Both the position numbers and the translations under genes were made by a program. A stretch of 64,000 nucleotides of DNA from assembly GCF_040370365.1 (NCBI RefSeq), contig NZ_BAABWQ010000003.1:62001-126000 (forward strand), in the 5' to 3' direction. Numbering within the stretch: the stretch's first letter is position 1; each line of letters opens with the position of its first letter. Below, in pieces: positions 1-8,641 of this stretch. The stretch comes from Shimia sp040370365. GTDB lineage: Bacteria > Pseudomonadota > Alphaproteobacteria > Rhodobacterales > Rhodobacteraceae. The notes beneath the pieces are model-generated. The model saw only the letters and a program-made list of their open reading frames with translations, was not told the origin of the DNA and made no database searches.

Positions 1-216
1 AGCCATCAGATCATCTTTGCCGAAGGCATTTCGGCGGAAACCATGCAGATGGACACCCGTACCAGTGCCGCCGTTCCCGCAGAAGTCACGGAGCGTATTC
101 GCCAACGGGGTTCCAATTCGTTGCGCGCAAGCGCACATGCCCACTTGGAAGTGCACAAAAGCCTGCTGGACCGTCCCGATGCCGTGGAGCTGTTGAAACG
201 CGCCTCGTCAAAATGA
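1..216 (+). CDS. C-terminal end of an unidentified protein (5' truncated by window)
   Basis: An open frame enters from the left edge in frame 1 and stops with TGA at 214-216, giving 71 residues. The visible part is mainly helical in character (AEVTERIRQRG, LLDRPDAVELLKRASSK) and shows no motif I can assign. It lies 64 bases before prfC on the same strand. Codon use matches the neighbours, so this is probably the tail of a genuine gene, but its family cannot be named from this fragment. Confidence 0.6.
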   Translation, partial: SHQIIFAEGISAETMQMDTRTSAAVPAEVTERIRQRGSNSLRASAHAHLEVHKSLLDRPDAVELLKRASSK

Positions 217-280
217 GCGCAGCAGGTCACTGAACGGCTTTTCCTTGCGAATTTGCCCGGCGCGACCTATACGCGCGACC

Positions 281-1888
281 ATGTTGGACACGCAGACAAA
301 CCGCCCCGAATTGCCGCCAGAGATTGCGCGCCGTCGCACCTTTGCGATCATCTCGCACCCGGATGCGGGCAAGACCACGCTGACGGAAAAGTTCCTCCTG
401 TATGGTGGTGCGATTCAGATGGCGGGTCAGGTGCGTGCGAAAGGTGAGGCGCGCCGGACGCGATCTGACTTCATGCAAATGGAAAAGGACCGCGGGATTT
501 CCGTCTCCGCTTCGGCGATGTCGTTTGATTTTGGCAAGTTTCGCTTCAACCTTGTGGACACACCTGGCCACAGCGACTTTTCCGAAGACACCTATCGCAC
601 TTTGACTGCTGTGGACGCGGCGGTGATGGTGGTGGATGGTGCCAAAGGTGTTGAAAGCCAAACTCAAAAACTCTTTGAAGTCTGCCGCCTGCGTGATCTC
701 CCGATCCTGACGTTTTGTAACAAGATGGACCGGGAAAGCCGGGATACGTTTGATATCATTGACGAAATTCAGGAAAATCTCGCCATTGATGTAACTCCAG
801 CCAGTTGGCCAATTGGTGTCGGGCGGGAGTTCATGGGCTGTTATGACATGCTCAACGACCGGCTTGAACTGATGGATCGCGCGGACAGGAATGTGGTCGC
901 GGAAACCGTTCAGATCGACAGCTTGGATGATCCAAAGCTGGCCGAACTTGTCCCTGAACATCTGCTTGATCAGCTTCGTGAAGAAGTTGAAATGGCCAAA
1001 GAGCTGTTGCCAACGCTTGATCCGCAGGCGGTGCTGGAAGGGCACATGACGCCGATCTGGTTTGGCTCTGCGATCAACTCCTTTGGCGTCAAAGAATTGA
1101 TGGACGGCATCGGCACTTATGGGCCAGAGCCCCAAATACAAACTGCGCAACCGCGCAAAATTGCGCCCGAAGAAACCAAAGTCGCAGGGTTTGTCTTCAA
1201 AGTTCAAGCGAACATGGACCCAAAACACCGTGACCGCGTGGCGTTTGTGCGCATGGCCTCCGGGCACTTCAAACGTGGCATGAAGTTGACTCATGTGCGC
1301 ACCAAAAAACCGATGGCAATTTCCAATCCGGTGTTGTTTCTAGCGTCCGACCGCGAGCTGGCGGAAGAGGCTTGGGCAGGTGATATCATTGGTATTCCAA
1401 ACCACGGACAACTGCGCATCGGGGACACGCTGACCGAAGGCGAAGCGTTGCGGGTTTCAGGCATTCCGAGCTTTGCGCCGGAACTGTTGCAAGGCATCCG
1501 TGCCGGTGACCCCATGAAAGCCAAACACCTCGAAAAAGCGCTGATGCAGTTTGCCGAAGAAGGCGCCGCGAAAGTGTTCAAACCAATGATTGGTGCCGGC
1601 TTTATCGTTGGCGTGGTTGGCCAGCTTCAGTTTGAGGTGCTCGCGAGCCGGATCGAGATGGAATACGGTCTTCCCGTGCGATTTGATCAGAGCCAATTTA
1701 CCTCAGCCCGCTGGGTCAATGGCGAGCGGCAAGCGGTTGAAAAGTTTGCGGATATGAACAAACAGCACATCAGCTATGACCACGACGGCGATGTGGTTTT
1801 CCTGACTCGTTTACAGTGGGACATCGACCGTGTTGCGCGCGATTATCCAGACGTCACCCTGACCGCGACCAAGGAAATGATGGTCTAA
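281..1888 (+). CDS. prfC: Peptide chain release factor 3
   Basis: This 535-residue translational GTPase stimulates recycling of RF1/RF2 from the ribosome after peptide release. Visible motifs are the P-loop SHPDAGKTT at residues 25-33, the switch II stretch DTPGHSDFSEDT and the guanine-specificity motif NKMDR. The length fits bacterial RF3 (about 530 residues). The frame is open upstream to 245, but the ATG at 281 gives the usual N-terminus, in which a short leader of Pro/Glu/Arg residues precedes the P-loop. It is probably expressed alone or with the following gene, 47 bases downstream. Confidence 0.95.
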   Translation: MLDTQTNRPELPPEIARRRTFAIISHPDAGKTTLTEKFLLYGGAIQMAGQVRAKGEARRTRSDFMQMEKDRGISVSASAMSFDFGKFRFNLVDTPGHSDFSEDTYRTLTAVDAAVMVVDGAKGVESQTQKLFEVCRLRDLPILTFCNKMDRESRDTFDIIDEIQENLAIDVTPASWPIGVGREFMGCYDMLNDRLELMDRADRNVVAETVQIDSLDDPKLAELVPEHLLDQLREEVEMAKELLPTLDPQAVLEGHMTPIWFGSAINSFGVKELMDGIGTYGPEPQIQTAQPRKIAPEETKVAGFVFKVQANMDPKHRDRVAFVRMASGHFKRGMKLTHVRTKKPMAISNPVLFLASDRELAEEAWAGDIIGIPNHGQLRIGDTLTEGEALRVSGIPSFAPELLQGIRAGDPMKAKHLEKALMQFAEEGAAKVFKPMIGAGFIVGVVGQLQFEVLASRIEMEYGLPVRFDQSQFTSARWVNGERQAVEKFADMNKQHISYDHDGDVVFLTRLQWDIDRVARDYPDVTLTATKEMMV

Positions 1889-1935
1889 GCAAGTCTGCGA
1901 TTGCACGGGGGCTGACCCCGTGCAAACATCGCCCT

Positions 1936-2691
1936 ATGACCGACAACACCCTTACCTATCCGGGCGGCTTTGCCTATATGATGGAGCGCTATGACGGGCG
2001 ACGAGACCCGTTTGACTTTGGCCCCGAAGACCTCCCGCCGCTTGACGTCAATTTGGCAGCTCTGAGAAGGGCGATTGTGCCGGTACGGGCGGCCGAAAAA
2101 GGACCTGCAGACCCAAATACAAATTGGGCGCGCAAACGTCGTCAGATTGCCGAAGAATTCATCGACATGAGCGAGCTTGCGTTCTTGAACGCCCAGCTGA
2201 TCTCCAACCTTCGAAAACGCAGCTTTCCACAACAAACCCCTGCACTTTTTCTAAGAATTTGGACTGAGGAGTCTGCCCATTTGCTGCAAGAGTTGAACCT
2301 GCGCTGGTTGGTGAGCTCAGTGCAGACTTTCGCCGATCATGGCGCGTCCCCCGCGCAGCGTGAGGCGGGTCAAGGGCTCCGCATGCTGTTTGGCATGATG
2401 AAGCTCTATGAGTTTGAGCGCAGCTTCAGCGGCCTGCCCCCTGCCAAGGAGTTTGGCTTTGGCAAACGTGCAAGAGCGCGCTTGCCTCTGGATATGGAGC
2501 CGTTCTCTCTGATGCATGGCGGTTTGGACATCAACGTCATCACACCAGTTTGGGAGTTGTCGCAAACCGACCCAGTGATTGCACCGTTGGCAGAACATCT
2601 GTTGCAAGAGCTGATCTCTGAAGACGGCGGCGTGTTCCGACGTCTGGCGCAAATGCGTGCGAAAAAGGAACGACAACAGGCCCGCAAATGA
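1936..2691 (+). CDS. Conserved hypothetical protein, 251 aa
   Basis: I do not recognise the family. The protein is soluble, with no signal peptide or membrane segment. It has a run of helices rich in Leu, Arg and Gln (for example WARKRRQIAEEFIDMSELAF around residues 57-76) and ends in a basic tail (AKKERQQARK). An upstream in-frame extension to 1816 overlaps prfC and is unlikely; the ATG at 1936 is followed by a normal soluble N-terminus. The stop overlaps the start of the next gene (glycosyltransferase) by 4 bases, which points to translational coupling and perhaps a shared role. Confidence 0.75.
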   Translation: MTDNTLTYPGGFAYMMERYDGRRDPFDFGPEDLPPLDVNLAALRRAIVPVRAAEKGPADPNTNWARKRRQIAEEFIDMSELAFLNAQLISNLRKRSFPQQTPALFLRIWTEESAHLLQELNLRWLVSSVQTFADHGASPAQREAGQGLRMLFGMMKLYEFERSFSGLPPAKEFGFGKRARARLPLDMEPFSLMHGGLDINVITPVWELSQTDPVIAPLAEHLLQELISEDGGVFRRLAQMRAKKERQQARK

Positions 2692-3641
2692 CAGCAGACT
2701 CACCAACATGGGGAGTCGTGGCCACCATAAAGGCTCCCTCAGAAGACATACTCAACTTTGTCGCCTACCACCTTGAACAAGGTGCAAAGCATATCTGGAT
2801 CTATCTGGATGCGCCTGCCCCGGAAGCCAAAGTGTTGCTGAAAGCGCACCCCCAAGTGACGCCCATCAGCACCGGCGAGAATTTTTGGATCAAGGCGCGC
2901 GGCAAACGGCCTTTCAAACACCAAATACGGCAATCGCATAACGTGGAACACGCATATGCAAGGGCGCGTGACGTGGATTGGCTGCTGCACATCGATGTTG
3001 ATGAATTTCTCATGTCGCCAGACTCTGCTGTGACCGATCATCTGGCAAATCTGCCGGATAGTTGTGTGGTGGCCCGTGTGCGTCCCGCAGAAGCCTTGGC
3101 CAATGAAGACGGCACTACAGAAACTCTGTTCTACAAATCTCACATTGCCGACAAGGCAACGCGTCGACAGGTTGTGTCAGAGGTCTACCCAACCTTCGGT
3201 GCGCATCTAAGAGGTGGATTTCTCAGCCATGTGGCCGGGAAAATCTTTATCCGTACCGGACAGTCAGATTTGCAGATCAAAATCCACAATGCCTTTCGGG
3301 GTGAACATGAAAACCCGGGCCAGGTGGAGCTAAGAGGCATGTCTTTGTTGCACCAACACACACTTGGGTGGGAGCATTGGCGCAAGAGTTTTGGATACCG
3401 CCACAGGAAAGGCTCATATCGCGCGGAACTGGGATCAGCACTGCCGGAGGCAAAAGGAGGGATGACTTTGCACGCGCTGTTTGACCAGTTGTCGCAAGAG
3501 CCGGACGGATTGCGGCAGTTTTACGAGGAGGTCTGCGTGGCCTCCGAAGATCTGCGCCGCAAACTTGCCACCTATGGGTTACTTCAACAGCACGCACTGC
3601 ATTTGGCTGAGATCCGACGGAAACACTTCAGCGACTTTTGA
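2688..3641 (+). CDS. Glycosyltransferase family 2-like protein
   Basis: This 317-residue protein is of the type annotated as glycosyltransferase family 2 (Glyco_tranf_2_4-like). The N-terminal part has the pattern of these proteins: ATIKAPSEDILNFVAYHLEQ, then a short nucleotide-sugar-binding region with the acidic motif LLHIDVDEFLM near residues 99-109, which is the probable metal/UDP-sugar-binding DxD. There are no membrane segments. The acceptor sugar is unknown. Its start overlaps the preceding hypothetical by 4 bases (ATGA), so the two are co-translated. Confidence 0.8.
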   Translation: MTADSPTWGVVATIKAPSEDILNFVAYHLEQGAKHIWIYLDAPAPEAKVLLKAHPQVTPISTGENFWIKARGKRPFKHQIRQSHNVEHAYARARDVDWLLHIDVDEFLMSPDSAVTDHLANLPDSCVVARVRPAEALANEDGTTETLFYKSHIADKATRRQVVSEVYPTFGAHLRGGFLSHVAGKIFIRTGQSDLQIKIHNAFRGEHENPGQVELRGMSLLHQHTLGWEHWRKSFGYRHRKGSYRAELGSALPEAKGGMTLHALFDQLSQEPDGLRQFYEEVCVASEDLRRKLATYGLLQQHALHLAEIRRKHFSDF

Positions 3642-3816
3642 GCAAATGTTTCCAGTCAGTCGTCAAACACTTGGCAACGTGTTGGTTTCGTTGACCTGAC
3701 GCCCTTGGTGCTATAGAAGGCCACGAGGATCATTTACGCCATGTGTTGCGGGGCCATACGGGCCTGATCTGTCAAGCCGCTGCGGGCCAAGATGCGTCCG
3801 TAAATCACGGATACAT

Positions 3817-5238
3817 ATGACAAAATTCTCTGACTTGAACCTTAACCCGAAGGTGCTGAAAGCAATCAGCGAAGCGGGATATGAAACGCCCACCCCTATT
3901 CAGGCGGGAGCGATTCCTTCGGCTCTGGAAGGCCGCGATGTTTTGGGCATCGCGCAAACCGGGACCGGAAAGACTGCAAGCTTCACCTTACCAATGCTCT
4001 CGTTGCTGGCCCGTGGTCGCGCGCGCGCGCGCATGCCGCGCAGTCTTGTGCTGTGCCCCACGCGGGAACTGGCAGCCCAAGTCGCCGAAAACTTTGACAC
4101 ATACTCCAAACACCTGAAGCTGACCAAAGCCCTTTTGATCGGGGGCGTGAGCTTTAAGGAACAGGAAACGATCATCGACAAAGGCGTCGATGTTCTGATC
4201 GCGACACCAGGCCGTCTGCTCGACCATTTCGAGCGAGGCAAACTGATCCTGTCCGACGTGAAAGTCATGGTTGTCGACGAAGCCGACCGGATGCTGGATA
4301 TGGGGTTCATTCCTGATATCGAACGTATCTTCGGCATGACGCCATTTACACGTCAAACGTTGTTCTTCTCGGCCACTATGGCACCAGAGATTGAGCGCAT
4401 CACCAATACGTTCCTGTCCAACCCTGAGCGTGTCGAAGTTGCGCGTCAGGCCACTGCAAGTGAGACAATTGAGCAAGGCGTCGTCATGTTCAAAGCCTCA
4501 CGCCGTGATCGTGAAGGCAGCGAGAAACGCAAAGTACTGCGTGCGTTGATTGATGGCGAAGGTGACAAGTGCACCAATGCAATCATCTTCTGCAACCGTA
4601 AGACCGATGTGGATATCACCGCAAAATCGCTGAAGAAATACGGCTATGACGCGGCGCCAATCCACGGTGACCTGGATCAATCTCAACGCACCAAGACGCT
4701 TGACTCGTTTCGCAATGGCGAGCTGCGTATTTTGGTGGCCTCGGATGTGGCTGCGCGCGGGTTGGATGTGCCAAGTGTGAGTCACGTTTATAACTTTGAT
4801 GTTCCCGGACATCCCGAAGATTATGTGCACCGCATTGGCCGGACTGGTCGCGCAGGACGCGAAGGCAAAGCAGTCACGATCTGCACACCTCGCGATGAAA
4901 AACAATTTGATGCGGTTGAAGCGTTGATCCAAAAAGAGATCACACGCCTTGAGAACCCTGTAAAATCCGCGCCACGCAAGCCGCGCACTCCAAAGCAAGA
5001 CACGCCAAAGGTAGAAGCAAAACCTGCTGAACCTAAAGTTGAGGCAGCGCAACCCAAGCCGCAATCTCGCCAACCCAAGGAAGACACGCGTGCGCGTGAG
5101 GATAGCCATTCTAAATCTTCACGGGGACGTGGTGGCCGGGGTCGGTACGACCGTCGTGACGACAACAAAGTTGTTGGCATGGGCGATCACATGCCCGGCT
5201 TTATCGCAATGAGCTTTGACGAGCGCCGCAGCCAATAA
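3817..5238 (+). CDS. rhlE: DEAD-box ATP-dependent RNA helicase, RhlE type
   Basis: A 473-residue DEAD-box helicase that unwinds short RNA duplexes in ribosome assembly or mRNA decay. Motifs in order: Q motif (GYETPTPIQ, 21-29), motif I AQTGTGKT (46-53), Ia PTRELA, Ib TPGR, motif II DEAD (154-157), motif III SAT, motif V ARGLDVPSVSHV and motif VI HRIGRTGRAGR. After about residue 370 comes a low-complexity tail rich in Lys, Pro, Glu and Arg that ends in an RGG-like stretch (SSRGRGGRGRYDRR), typical for non-specific RNA contact. It is monocistronic and followed by a hairpin terminator. Confidence 0.92.
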   Translation: MTKFSDLNLNPKVLKAISEAGYETPTPIQAGAIPSALEGRDVLGIAQTGTGKTASFTLPMLSLLARGRARARMPRSLVLCPTRELAAQVAENFDTYSKHLKLTKALLIGGVSFKEQETIIDKGVDVLIATPGRLLDHFERGKLILSDVKVMVVDEADRMLDMGFIPDIERIFGMTPFTRQTLFFSATMAPEIERITNTFLSNPERVEVARQATASETIEQGVVMFKASRRDREGSEKRKVLRALIDGEGDKCTNAIIFCNRKTDVDITAKSLKKYGYDAAPIHGDLDQSQRTKTLDSFRNGELRILVASDVAARGLDVPSVSHVYNFDVPGHPEDYVHRIGRTGRAGREGKAVTICTPRDEKQFDAVEALIQKEITRLENPVKSAPRKPRTPKQDTPKVEAKPAEPKVEAAQPKPQSRQPKEDTRAREDSHSKSSRGRGGRGRYDRRDDNKVVGMGDHMPGFIAMSFDERRSQ

Positions 5239-5264
5239 GGGATGCTGGTCAGCGTCAAAAACAT

Positions 5265-5287
5265 AAAGGGCCCCGCTGGGGCCCTTT
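5265..5287. terminator. Bidirectional rho-independent terminator
   Basis: A perfect 10-bp stem (AAAGGGCCCC / GGGGCCCTTT) closes a 3-base loop between two convergent genes, rhlE and the ribonuclease J gene. It is flanked by A-rich sequence on the left and TTTCTTCG on the right, so it can act in both directions. Confidence 0.9.
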
Positions 5288-5315
5288 CTTCGTTGTGTGG
5301 GTTTGGTGTTGCCGC

Positions 5316-6980
5316 TTAGCTTAGGCGGCTCACAATCACGGTGACCTCGGGCTTTTTGCCAATCTCATCTCGCGCGCCATTGCGCACAATGCGGCGAATG
5401 TCGCCTTCGATTTTATCGTCATCGCGCAGTGTCTTTTCTTTGGCACGGCCAAGGAACTGTGTGACATCCGCTTCAAGGACATCCACCAAAGGCGCTTGTG
5501 AGCGGCCCATTTCCGGCAATCCCATCAACTCGCACCATGCTTCGCCCAATGGCTCGTCATCCTCGTCCAACAAAACGGTCACAATGACATGCCCGTTCAA
5601 GGCCATACGAATGCGATCGCGCACGATGCCATCCATTGCACCGATTTGGCTGTTGCCATCAAGGTAAGTGCGCCCGGTTTCCACATACTCCGCAACAGCG
5701 GGCTGATCGCCGCTCAGATCCAGCATGGTCCCGTTGACCGCAACGATGGACGCCCGCCCCGCCTCTTTGGCGAGTTTGGCGTGTTCGCGCAGATGGCGGT
5801 GCTCGCCGTGGTTGGGGATCACCATCGTCGGATCCACAATTTCGTGCAGGCGCAGAAGGTCCGGGCGGTTGGCATGACCAGACACGTGGTATTTCCCAGT
5901 GCTGTCATCCACCACATCCACCCCCATTTCGGAGAATTGGTTGATGATGCGGATCACACCTTTTTCGTTGCCTGGAATGGTTTTAGAGCTGAACAGAAAG
6001 AGGTCGCCCTCTTTCATGGTGATGCCGTTGTACTTGCCACGTGCAAGCTGTGCGCTGGCCGCGCGACGTTCGCCCTGTGACCCGGTCACAAGCAGCATCA
6101 GGTTTTCACGCGGAATGTTTGCGGCGTCCTCAGGACTCACCACTTTGGGGAAATCTGTCAGCACGCCGGTTTCGATCCCAGCCTCGATCATGCGGCGCAT
6201 GGCACGGCCCATCAGGCAGATAGACCGCCCAGCCCGCGCGCCTGCTTCGGCAAGTGTTTTCACACGAGCCACGTTGGAGGCAAACGTCGTCGCCACCACC
6301 ATATTTGGGGCAGCAGCAACCAAGCCTTCGATCTCTGGGCCTACAGAGGCCTCAGAGCGGCCGGCATGTGGTGAGAACACATTGGTGCTGTCACAGATCA
6401 GAGCTTTGACGCCGTCCTTGGACACATCGGCCCAGAGGGCCGGGTCAAAAGCTTCACCCACCAACGGGGTTTCATCCAGTTTAAAGTCACCAGAGTGGAT
6501 CACGCGACCAGCTGTGCTGTCGATCACCAATGCTGCGCTTTCCGGGATGGAGTGGCTGACCGGGAGAAAGCTCACTTTGAACGGTCCAGCCTCAGTTACC
6601 ACCGGCCAGGCCGCAACCGTGCGGACCATTTCTTCTGGCTGACCACGGTCCGCCATTTTGTGGCGCGCGAGGTTGGCCGTGAACGTGCGCGCATACACCG
6701 GCACGCCAAGACGCTCCCAGTAGTGTCCAACAGCCCCAACGTGGTCTTCGTGCCCGTGCGTGATAAACACAGCCTCAAGCCGGTTTTTGTTCTCTTCAAG
6801 CCAGCGGATATCGGCAAAGATCAAGTCTACACCCGGGCTGGTTTCCATATCGGAAAACGCCACCCCAATGTCCACGAGAATGAGCCGCTCTTTGTCTTTA
6901 GGCCCGAAGCCATAGACATAAGCGTTCATGCCAATTTCACCAGATCCGCCCAAAGGCAGATAAATTAAGCGGTCGCTCAT
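5316..6980 (-). CDS. rnj: Ribonuclease J family protein
   Basis: A 554-residue metallo-beta-lactamase/beta-CASP ribonuclease with 5'-3' exo- and endonuclease activity in RNA maturation and decay. The metal-binding motif HGHEDH is at residues 75-80. Further signature pieces are GSGEIGMN near the N-terminus, SGDFKLDETP, and the beta-CASP/KH-side motifs VTGSQGE and SGHANRPDL, followed by NHGEHRHL. The length matches the family. It overlaps coaX by 4 bases, and the unit birA-coaX-rnj lies directly downstream of nuoN, an arrangement often seen in Rhodobacteraceae. Confidence 0.93.
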   Translation of the reverse strand: MSDRLIYLPLGGSGEIGMNAYVYGFGPKDKERLILVDIGVAFSDMETSPGVDLIFADIRWLEENKNRLEAVFITHGHEDHVGAVGHYWERLGVPVYARTFTANLARHKMADRGQPEEMVRTVAAWPVVTEAGPFKVSFLPVSHSIPESAALVIDSTAGRVIHSGDFKLDETPLVGEAFDPALWADVSKDGVKALICDSTNVFSPHAGRSEASVGPEIEGLVAAAPNMVVATTFASNVARVKTLAEAGARAGRSICLMGRAMRRMIEAGIETGVLTDFPKVVSPEDAANIPRENLMLLVTGSQGERRAASAQLARGKYNGITMKEGDLFLFSSKTIPGNEKGVIRIINQFSEMGVDVVDDSTGKYHVSGHANRPDLLRLHEIVDPTMVIPNHGEHRHLREHAKLAKEAGRASIVAVNGTMLDLSGDQPAVAEYVETGRTYLDGNSQIGAMDGIVRDRIRMALNGHVIVTVLLDEDDEPLGEAWCELMGLPEMGRSQAPLVDVLEADVTQFLGRAKEKTLRDDDKIEGDIRRIVRNGARDEIGKKPEVTVIVSRLS

Positions 6981-7753
6981 GCGCCCTGCTCCTTGTTGTA
7001 ATCATGGATCACGGTCAACCCGTGCATCGTCAAATCGTCTTCGATGGTGTCAAACAGGTGATCGCCCTGTTCAAAAAGCGGCGCAAGCCCGCCCGTCCCC
7101 ACCACTTTCATCGGGGCGCCGTATTCTGACTTGATCCGAGCGATGATACCTTCGATCAAACCCGTATAGCCCCAAAACACACCAGACTGAATACAACCAA
7201 CTGTGTTTGTGCCAATCACCTTTTCGGGTTGGCTGATGTCCACATGTGGAAGGGCGGCCGCACCTGCGTGCAGCGCCTCGAGGCTGAGATTCACACCCGG
7301 GGCAATCACGCCGCCTACATAGGCGCCATCCCCGGCCACCACATCAAAGTTTGTCGCTGTGCCAAAATCGACAACAACCACATTGCCGCCATGCCTATCA
7401 AAGGCGGCAACGGCGTTGGCCAAGCGATCAGGGCCCGGTTGAGTGCCCTCATCCACACGTGGGGTTACGGGCAATTTACACTCAGGTTTACCCACTACAA
7501 GTGGACGGCAATTGAAGAACCGATCCGCAAATACTCGCAGGTTGAACACCACACGGGGCACCGTCGTAGAGATGATCACATCGGTGATATCAGCATTGAT
7601 CCCATAGTGATTGATCAAGGTGGAGTACCACGTGAAATAGGCGTCCGCCGTGCGCGCATGGTGTGTGGACGTCCGTAGGGTGCAGAGAAATTTCTCTCCA
7701 TCCCAAATCGAGAACACGGTGTTGGTGTTGCCGCAGTCAATGGCCAGAAGCAT
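6977..7753 (-). CDS. coaX: Type III pantothenate kinase
   Basis: A 258-residue enzyme that phosphorylates pantothenate, the first step of coenzyme A synthesis. The ASKHA-fold phosphate motif is DCGNTNTVFS at residues 6-15. The pantothenate/dimer motif TPRVDEGTQPGPDRLANAVAA is present, as are VVDFGTATNFDVV and GGVIAPGVNLSLEALHAGAA. The length is standard. The gene ends within the first codon of rnj (4-base overlap) and begins 24 bases after birA, so the three are co-transcribed. Confidence 0.94.
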   Translation of the reverse strand: MLLAIDCGNTNTVFSIWDGEKFLCTLRTSTHHARTADAYFTWYSTLINHYGINADITDVIISTTVPRVVFNLRVFADRFFNCRPLVVGKPECKLPVTPRVDEGTQPGPDRLANAVAAFDRHGGNVVVVDFGTATNFDVVAGDGAYVGGVIAPGVNLSLEALHAGAAALPHVDISQPEKVIGTNTVGCIQSGVFWGYTGLIEGIIARIKSEYGAPMKVVGTGGLAPLFEQGDHLFDTIEDDLTMHGLTVIHDYNKEQGA

Positions 7754-7777
7754 GGCACAGTTTCCCCTTCATGCGGA

Positions 7778-8530
7778 TCAGAAAAAGATGTCAGCTGCGG
7801 GGATAGCCACGCGGCCCTTCGCGGTCTTCAACACCAGATTGCCCTTGCTGTCCACCGTTTCAAAGGTTCCGGTCGTTTCGTCACGGGTTGTGCGTGCTGT
7901 AATGACCTCTCCAATCCGAGCAGCGCGGGACATCCAAGCACTCCGGATTGGCGCAAATCCATAGGTGACAAATTGGCTTTCCCAACGCGCGTAGGCGGAG
8001 GCCAAAGCCTCCAAAAACTCTTCCGGCTGCACAAGTGCACCGGTCTCAGACAAAAGCGAAACAGGCCGCGTTGCGTGTTTTTCAACGACCGCAGCGTCGG
8101 GTGCATGGGCAAGGTTGACCCCTATGCCAATTGCGATGTGGCTCACCACACCACCGACCATACCAGCGCTTTCTAACAGAATCCCGGCCACCTTGCCCCC
8201 GTTCAACAGAACATCGTTGGGCCACTTAAGTGAAAGCCCATCATTGCGCCCGGTGACCGTGCCAAAGGCATCGTAAAGCGCCAGCGATGTCACAAAAGAT
8301 CTCAAAGCGACCTGATCCGGGCTTTCGGTTGGCCGCATCACCAGTGTGGCGGCAAAGTTTCCGAGCGGATCGACCCACGCCCGACCGCGCCGTCCACGGC
8401 CCTGCGTTTGGCGCAATCCTAAGATCCATTCGGGACCTGCCAGCTCGGGTGCAATGCGCGCAGCTTCCGCATTGGTGCTGTCCACTTCCGCCAAAATGCG
8501 GCGGCCGTATCCTTCGGGCCACTTGATCAT
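7778..8530 (-). CDS. birA: Biotin--[acetyl-CoA-carboxylase] ligase
   Basis: A 250-residue biotin protein ligase that makes biotinyl-AMP and attaches biotin to carboxylase carrier domains. Motifs: STNAEA near residue 19, the biotin/ATP loop QGRGRRGRAWVDPLGN (about 44-59) and SLKWPNDVLLNGGKVAGILLE (about 98-118). There is no N-terminal winged helix, so it is the class I ligase without repressor function. A likely substrate in this window is the methylcrotonyl-CoA carboxylase alpha subunit (AMKME site). It lies about 110 bases after nuoN, behind a hairpin. Confidence 0.93.
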   Translation of the reverse strand: MIKWPEGYGRRILAEVDSTNAEAARIAPELAGPEWILGLRQTQGRGRRGRAWVDPLGNFAATLVMRPTESPDQVALRSFVTSLALYDAFGTVTGRNDGLSLKWPNDVLLNGGKVAGILLESAGMVGGVVSHIAIGIGVNLAHAPDAAVVEKHATRPVSLLSETGALVQPEEFLEALASAYARWESQFVTYGFAPIRSAWMSRAARIGEVITARTTRDETTGTFETVDSKGNLVLKTAKGRVAIPAADIFF

Positions 8531-8595
8531 AGTCTTGTCGTCTTTTTACTGGTCAAAAAGGCACCTGTCACCGAAGGCTGATTCAGAAACAACAA

Positions 8596-8613
8596 CGCGC
8601 CCCTTGGGGCGCG
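8596..8613 (-). terminator. Hairpin terminator after nuoN
   Basis: An 8-bp GC stem (CGCGCCCC / GGGGCGCG) with a 2-base loop lies 29 bases after the nuoN stop. Read on the minus strand it is followed by TTGTTGTTT, a weak U-tract. It probably ends or attenuates nuo transcripts before birA. Confidence 0.55.
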
Positions 8614-8641
8614 CCATTGATAAACTAGTGGCAAGGCTGCC

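Noticed and set aside
227..1294. 355-residue frame antisense to prfC
   Set aside because: Long antisense frames occur throughout this high-GC window because third-position bias keeps them open; prfC motifs decide the strand.
3691..3717. Promoter-like TTGACC ... TATAGA before rhlE
   Set aside because: The spacer is only 15 bases, and the match is not good enough to list.
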